From Acholoe squamosa (lineage: Eukaryota; Annelida; Polychaeta; Phyllodocida; Polynoidae): DNA of 64,000 bases. Below are positions 58,561 through 64,000 of this stretch, piece by piece. The position numbers were made by a program, and so were the translations under genes. The DNA lies in assembly GCA_949317995.1 (NCBI GenBank), contig OX439035.1, forward strand, positions 76,902,394-76,966,393, given 5' to 3'. Numbering within the stretch: position 1 is the stretch's first letter; each line of letters opens with the position of its first letter. The notes beneath the pieces are model-generated. The model saw only the letters and a program-made list of their open reading frames with translations, ran no database searches and was not told the DNA's origin.

Positions 58561-59829
58561 ATGGGCAAAGAAGGGGATCCCAGTGACAAATCTTGCCATG
58601 ATATCACCATCCGTGATGATAGTTCGCATGTAGTAGCAAACTTGCCTAGCACCGAGGTGGTTGTAGACACCCGGAAGGTTAGGGAAGCTGATATAACAGG
58701 TGCCAAGGGAGCGCAGGGGAAACCCAATATCAGTAACAAGGTAGGCGGCTATGAATTAGCCAGGGTTGGTAGTGCCCACCTGCCCCCGGGTCATCCTTGT
58801 CTGGAATACCTGAAAGGATGTGGATCGACTCCAGGTGTGAACAATGACGTTCCGATCATCACGGACATGCCCTCTGTTTTGAACGGAAGGCGGTGGTATG
58901 TTTGCCTCACTGTTAACGGAAGATCTGCCGAATTTCTTATGGATACGGGTGCTAGCCACTCCTGTATCTCCAAGAAGTTCTATGATCTTATCCCGGATGA
59001 ACATGATACTCTCAAATCGGGAGGAAGTGCTCAGACGGCCGATGGCAGTACCTTGCAGACATATGGTAGAACTTGTGTAAAGCTACAATTGGATGGAGTA
59101 CATGACTATGTCATGAGCGCCACCGTTGCGGATATAGCAGATGAGGGGATACTCGGGTTGGATTTCGCATCCCTGTATGGAGTTGTGTTAGAACCCCAAT
59201 CAGGAGTGTTGAGTGTGAAATACCCGTATCCTGTAAAGGTTAGATGTGTACTGAGACAAGTGAGCAGTATGGCTAGTGTAGCACACACGGTGCGAATCCC
59301 TCCGGGAATAGCCTGTGATGTGCTGGTAAGAAGTAATCCTGCAATGCGCAATAAGCCTGCAGTGATAGAACCGGATGTAGCTACTCTGTCAAGTATCGGA
59401 TTAATATCTGTAGACACTATAGTAGCAAATGCATCCTGGTCGGTAGTACCTGTCTCCAATACTGGAAACACTACTATCTACCTGAAAAAGGGACAAGTTT
59501 TTGGTAACGTGACCCTTTCGGAAACTGTAACGGATAGTAAGTTAAACTTACAAAAGGTAACAGGAAATGATGAAATTTCGGAAGACTTACTCAAGTTGTA
59601 TGAAGAAACTTCATTAGAAGATCCGGAACACCGGAAGGAGTTCTATGATATGCTCTGTCAGTATAAGACTGCCTTTGCCAAACCTGGTGAAAAACTAGGC
59701 ACGACAAATAAGGTAGTACATAAAATAGATACTGGAGATGCGGAACCCTTTAAAATACTGTATAGACGGTTACCTTTAGCGAAAAAGAGAGTAGCTGAGG
59801 AAGAAATAAACAAGATCCAACGGGTGTAA
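58561..59829 (+). pseudogene. Gypsy protease and start of RT (element 2), truncated in RT
   Basis: 422 codons from ATG to TAA. The aspartic protease carries FLMDTGASHSCISKKF at about residue 126 and the flap-to-end GILGLDFASLYG near 194. A linker domain like that at 36.7-37.0 kb follows. The RT N-terminus (KIDTGDAEPFKILYRRLPLA) then stops after KINKIQ-type text; the rest of RT, RNase H and integrase are missing. The frame is intact up to the deletion, so the element is younger than element 1. Confidence 0.92.
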
Positions 59830-60046
59830 TGTTTACATTTAGAGGAACGGATGACAACTGACCCGAAAGGCTTATTTGTCGCCGCCGCATGATGTACCAA
59901 TGGGTAGTGGACGGATAACCCGGTGGATTTGCTTAAGCTTTCCATAATCTCCACTTAAATCCCCAGACGAGTCATCGGCGTGAGCGATAATTACCTAAAA
60001 ACAATCAGTTTGTTGATGTTCCGCTTGTAGCACGTGCGTTTCCGCA

Positions 60047-60113
60047 TGACGTCACCGCGTCCAGTCTCGGCTGACCTCTCGTGACCCCGCGAACTCGCGG
60101 GGAAATGACGTCA
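60047..60113. promoter_or_regulatory. Paired CRE palindromes upstream of the third ORF (unit 1)
   Basis: TGACGTCA at 60047-60054 and again at 60106-60113, with a hairpin CCCCGCGAACTCGCGGGG at 60085-60102 between them. TGACGTCA is the CREB/ATF site. A CATAAAAG box is near 60266. Promoter function is inferred. Confidence 0.6.
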
Positions 60114-60316
60114 CGAAAGCTGGTTTGTCGCCATATTGTTTTTCGGTAAGATTCGAGGCGGACGAGTGCGCTCCCCTCCTTGGATTTTGCCGTCTAGCAA
60201 ACCTCTGGTGCGTCCTCAGAGTCTGTCTCTCAGTAGGCAGACTCCGTCTGTGTCGGCCCCGGCGCCATAAAAGCCGGAAAAAGGAGTATCTTACTCCCGT
60301 GACCGATTCCCTAGTC

Positions 60317-60862
60317 ATGGCTGAGGAATCCGTAGCTGCAGCCAAGCTATCCGGTGACCCGGATAAGCTGACTCCGCCCGCAGAAGCTTTTCCGGAAGCT
60401 TTGTCACCTGTTACACAGGAAGAGAGCGAGATGATGGACGTGGAGGAACCCACGGATCGCTCGTTCGAGGAGAAGCTGGCCTCATTCTCGCTGAATGAGC
60501 CAGAGAAAATGCTGTCGCCACTCCCACCCGAGGGATCCGGAGGGGCTACGAGTGCTGAACCCGCAGCGACTGGGTCCGAGACTGCACAAGTCGACGGACC
60601 GAAGGATCAGTGGAAGCCAGCAGTGGCTGACCCGTTCCCTGCAGAATACGACGGTCGGTACCTGTACGTCCACCCGGAACTAAAGGCACAAGTGACCTAC
60701 GCTGACGGTACACCAGTTAGTTTGGACCCGAAGGTGAGAATAGCTGTCGAGGGCATCATGGTTCCCGAACAGTTGGATAGGACGCCTCCCGAATGGCTCC
60801 GAGACTGGCCGTGGTTCCAACGGGGACTCATGGTAGACGCTGCTTTCCGCGAAGCAGTGTAG
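60317..60862 (+). pseudogene. Third ORF of element 2, unit 1 (partial copy)
   Basis: ATG at 60317, 181 codons to TAG at 60860-60862. Acidic N-terminus (MAEESVAAAKLSGDPDKL, MMDVEEPTDRSF) then EYDGRYLYVHPELKAQ and PPEWLRDWPWFQRGL. After the TAG the frame stays open to near the duplication junction at 61128, then meets a stop. Confidence 0.8.
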
Positions 60863-61224
60863 GAAGCCAACAGAGCTTTCCTGCTCGGAGCGTATCCGAA
60901 GCCGGATAAGTCCCTGTGGAACGTCAAACAGACGAACATTGATTGGGTAGGCTGCGTCTCGGAACCCGAGGGGCAGACTTACCCACGTCCTTGTGCCACC
61001 CGGCCCCAGTACCGGACCATGAAGGAGTTCCGTGAAGCCGCTGCCAACTTTGAACAGTGGGACGACGGTTATTACATAACCGAGGAGGAGTTAGTGGATG
61101 TACAAAACAAGTCACTAACCGGCATAAACCACTTAAATCCCCAGACGAGTCATCGGCGTGAGCGATAATTACCTAAAAACAATCAGTTTGTTGATGTTCC
61201 GCTTGTAGCACGTGCGTTTCCGCA

Positions 61225-61291
61225 TGACGTCACCGCGTCCAGTCTCGGCTGACCTCTTGTGACCCCGCGAACTCGCGGGGAAATGACGTCA
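61225..61291. promoter_or_regulatory. Paired CRE palindromes upstream of the third ORF (unit 2)
   Basis: Second copy of TGACGTCA twice, at 61225-61232 and 61284-61291, with the same GC hairpin between. Confidence 0.6.
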
Positions 61292-61494
61292 CGAAAGCTG
61301 GTTTGTCGCCATATTGTTTTTCGGTAAGATTCGAGGCGGACGAGTGCGCTCCCCTCCTTGGATTTTGCCGTCTAGCAAACCTCTGGTGCGTCCTCAGAGT
61401 CTGTCTCTCAGTAGGCAGACTCCGTCTGTGTCGGCCCCGGCGCCATAAAAGCCGGAAAAAGGAGTATCTTACTCCCGTGACCGATTCCCTAGTC

Positions 61495-64000
61495 ATGGCT
61501 GAGGAATCCGTAGCTGCAGCCAAGCTATCCGGTGACCCGGATAAGCTGACTCCGCCCGCAGAAGCTTTTCCGGAAGCTTTGTCACCTGTTACACAGGAAG
61601 AGAGCGAGATGATGGACGTGGAGGAACCCACGGATCGCTCGTTCGAGGAGAAGCTGGCCTCATTCTCGCTGAATGAGCCAGAGAAAATGCTGTCGCCACT
61701 CCCACCCGAGGGATCCGGAGGGGCTACGAGTGCTGAACCCGCAGCGACTGGGTCCGAGACTGCACAAGTCGACGGACCGAAGGATCAGTGGAAGCCAGCA
61801 GTGGCTGACCCGTTCCCTGCAGAATACGACGGTCGGTACCTGTACGTCCACCCGGAACTAAAGGCACAAGTGACCTACGCTGACGGTACACCAGTTAGGT
61901 TGGACCCGAAGGTGAGAATAGCTGTCGAGGGCATCATGGTTCCCGAACAGTTGGATAGGACGCCTCCCGAATGGCTCCGAGACTGGCCGTGGTTCCAACG
62001 GGGACTCATGGTAGACGCTGCTTTCCGCGAAGCAGTGTAGGAAGCCAACAGAGCTTTCCTGCTCGGAGCGTATCCGAAGCCGGATAAGTCCCTGTGGAAC
62101 GTCAAACAGACGAACATTGATTGGGTAGGCTGCGTCTCGGAACCCGAGGGGCAGACTTACCCACGTCCTTGTGCCACCCGGCCCCAGTACCGGACCATGA
62201 AGGAGTTCCGTGAAGCCGCTGCCAACTTTGAACAGTGGGACGACGGTTATTACATAACCGAGGAGGAGTTAGTGGATGTACAAAACAAGTCACTAACCGG
62301 CATGAACCGAGGTGCAGCCCTTCGGACGGTTCTCGTCCGTCGTATGAATGCAGAACAGGAGGCCCAGGAAAAGGCTAAGAGGGAAGCGGAAGTACCCGCA
62401 CCTCCTATCCCCGACCTGAAGCTTGCCACCCGAAGCACAGCCGGTTCTGCATCAGCCACCGGCAGTACTACCACCCCGGTAGAAGCCTCGACCTCCAGCA
62501 CGTCCGGAACCCAGGAACCGGAGGAAGACTGGAAGGTCAGCAAGAACAGGAGGTCCGCTGCTCGGAAGCTCAAGAATCTTCCGGATTCTGCTAGAGCCGA
62601 ACCGAAAGCTAGCACCTCAGCCACTGGTAGTACTGCCATGGAGGTTGTTTCCTCGGACAAGGAATCAGTGCACGAGTCCTCGGTTGAGTATGATGAGAAG
62701 GCCACCCCATCAACTCAAACCGAGGCTGAACGATGGGCTAACGCCAAATCCGGATTTAAAACCCAGATTCCGACGTGTTTCTCCGACTGTGCCTACGGAG
62801 TAAAGAAGGACGGCTCCACCTTGTATGCCTGCCCGGACTCTGTCAACAAAAACAACGAGTCAGATGACGAAGATTGGATGCGTCTTTCGGACGAGGATCC
62901 CAATCGGAGCAAGGCCTATCGTAAGATGTGGCTTATGCTAAACCACACCGAAGGGTATTACACTTATACCCAGAGGCGCAAGCTGCGTTGGGCTCTTGAG
63001 AAGTGGTACGGTGACGACCAGAAGTCCTGTCCCTTCTCTATCTGCCAGGATGTGAGTGATATCTCGGTCCGGACCTGGAGTACTCCAGCCCGATTCCAAA
63101 GGCATCTGGTAGAGGCCCACTTCCACCATCACCCGGTTTACATTTGTGATCCGAGTTATGGTAAGAAGGGCAAGAAATGTACTACGAAGGTTCAGTATAA
63201 CCGACGTAGCGATCTGGCGAGACACCAGAAGAAATGCCACGCAGAAGGTTTAGATGGAGCTCGTAAGCGTATTATGGAGCTCCATCAGGAACTCATGAAG
63301 GAGTTCGACAGTCTGAGCGAGGATGCTTGGTCTAAGATCCGACCAGGGGACCAAGTCCTCTGCGAGGTTCCGAAGACCAAGGATTCGAAACTCCGCGCCA
63401 AGATAGTCCTGACTCCTGGAAAGGGTAAACTGGACATGCATGAGTCTCTCTGGCAGAAATGCGAGGAATCCGGCAAGGAGGGAAAGAGAGCTCATGAAAG
63501 GAGCAGAAGGGACCAGAACCGTGGTGGTAACGGTAATGGTCAGACCACCACTACAAAAGCCAGAGCAGAAGACCGCTCCAGGTCTCCTTTGGCTCGCCAC
63601 CCCCATGAGCAGGTTCAGGGTACTCCCGTCTTCAAGAGACCCGAACCTGCCGGATACGCAGGCGCTGTATCGAAACCTGGGAAAGTTAGCACCCGCAACT
63701 TTCCGTCCTTGACCCAGGGACCTGGACCTGAGAGCCAGACCTTGGTCGTTGGAAAGGGTGGTCGACTTGTTCCCAAGAAGACCTCAGCACCTGCTGCCGC
63801 CGGATCCGCATCCGCTCCAGCCGCCCTCCCAGTTAACTTCACCCCGGAGCAGATAAATCTTTATATGCAGATGGGGTTGAAGCAGAACCAGCCTCCAACC
63901 TACTGTGTGCCAACAGCAGGCGTGTCTGGAAGTCCCACACCCGGAAGTGGCCCTCAGGCTGTATCGACTCCCCCCAAGGCTGTCGCTACACCTGAGAAAC
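61495..64000 (+). CDS. Third ORF of gypsy element 2: long zinc-finger-like protein with one in-frame TAG, runs off the window
   Basis: ATG at 61495; one TAG at 62038-62040; the same frame then stays open from 62041 to the window end (653 more codons). Regions: acidic N-terminus; Ser/Thr/Ala-rich 62400-62700; a Cys/His region with TCFSDCAYG and YACPDS near 62780-62840, CPFSICQ-x(17)-FQRHLVEAH near 63030-63120 and YICDPSYGKKGKKC with RHQKKCH near 63145-63240, which read like C2H2-type fingers; a basic Arg/Gly/Asn-rich stretch 63480-63600; and a Pro/Ala-rich end. The inverted fragment at 57002-57597 shows that a coiled coil and a stop follow. No signal peptide or membrane segment. It lies where env would be, but looks like a nucleic-acid-binding protein. 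It could instead belong to a separate element. Confidence 0.72.

Larger units (their letters stand above)
59951..62306. repeat. Tandem duplication, 1178-bp unit
   Basis: 59951-61128 and 61129-62306 are almost identical. Visible differences include C/T at 60079 versus 61257 and T/G at 60721 versus 61899 (Ser versus Arg codon). Each unit holds a promoter-like region and the first part of the third ORF with its TAG. The junction falls at GGCAT(A/G)AACC. Confidence 0.95.

Noticed and set aside
60052-60453. Minus-strand ORFs across the duplicated units, such as 60052-60453 and 61230-61631
   Set aside because: They are antisense to the third ORF, and their conservation between units is due to the tandem duplication.

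Overview
This is a repeat-rich, AT-rich animal nuclear segment, not bacterial. The genes are split by introns with good GT/AG sites, there are tRNA-derived SINE heads, a LINE with a simple-repeat tail, Ty3/gypsy LTR retrotransposons and many short terminal-inverted-repeat (TIR) elements. An intron-bearing universal stress protein gene, a class common in molluscs, brachiopods and cnidarians, points to an invertebrate. A SINE-like stretch near 29395 recalls a repeat I associate with lophotrochozoans. I cannot fix the species. Layout, 0.7-20.3 kb: an ABHD14-like alpha/beta hydrolase lies on the + strand (3 exons, 5' end missing). A universal stress protein (USP) lies on the minus strand, with 4 coding exons spread over 10.7 kb and completely reconstructable splice junctions. 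The first of two paralogous small secreted cysteine-containing proteins follows on the minus strand at 20 kb. The USP introns are packed with TIR elements, one carrying about 20 copies of a near-palindromic 15-mer identical to the AP-2 consensus. Layout, 20-35 kb: mostly repeats plus the second secreted-protein paralogue at 32 kb, minus strand, which keeps a hydrophobic C-terminus. Its 3' flank carries a MITE whose empty site survives in a relic copy near 52.3 kb. Layout, 35-43 kb: a decayed Ty3/gypsy element whose gag half is inverted relative to its pol half. It is interrupted by a solo LTR of a related family with a 4-bp target duplication, and is followed by a third, non-envelope ORF. Layout, 43-53 kb: foldback and TIR elements, a 5'-truncated LINE on the minus strand, SINE heads and an element saturated with GTGTTTAG motifs. 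Layout, 53.5-64 kb: a younger Ty3/gypsy element with 5' LTR, primer-binding site, gag and protease/RT start. It is broken by a piggyBac-type MITE, by an inverted fragment flanked by a 106-bp direct repeat, and by truncation inside RT. The same long third ORF follows (zinc-finger-like region, coiled coil, in-frame TAG). Its 5' part is tandemly duplicated as a 1178-bp unit with paired CRE palindromes. Two themes merit attention. First, many unrelated TIR elements each carry a private short motif repeated in both orientations. Second, a gypsy lineage appears to carry a long extra ORF downstream of pol.
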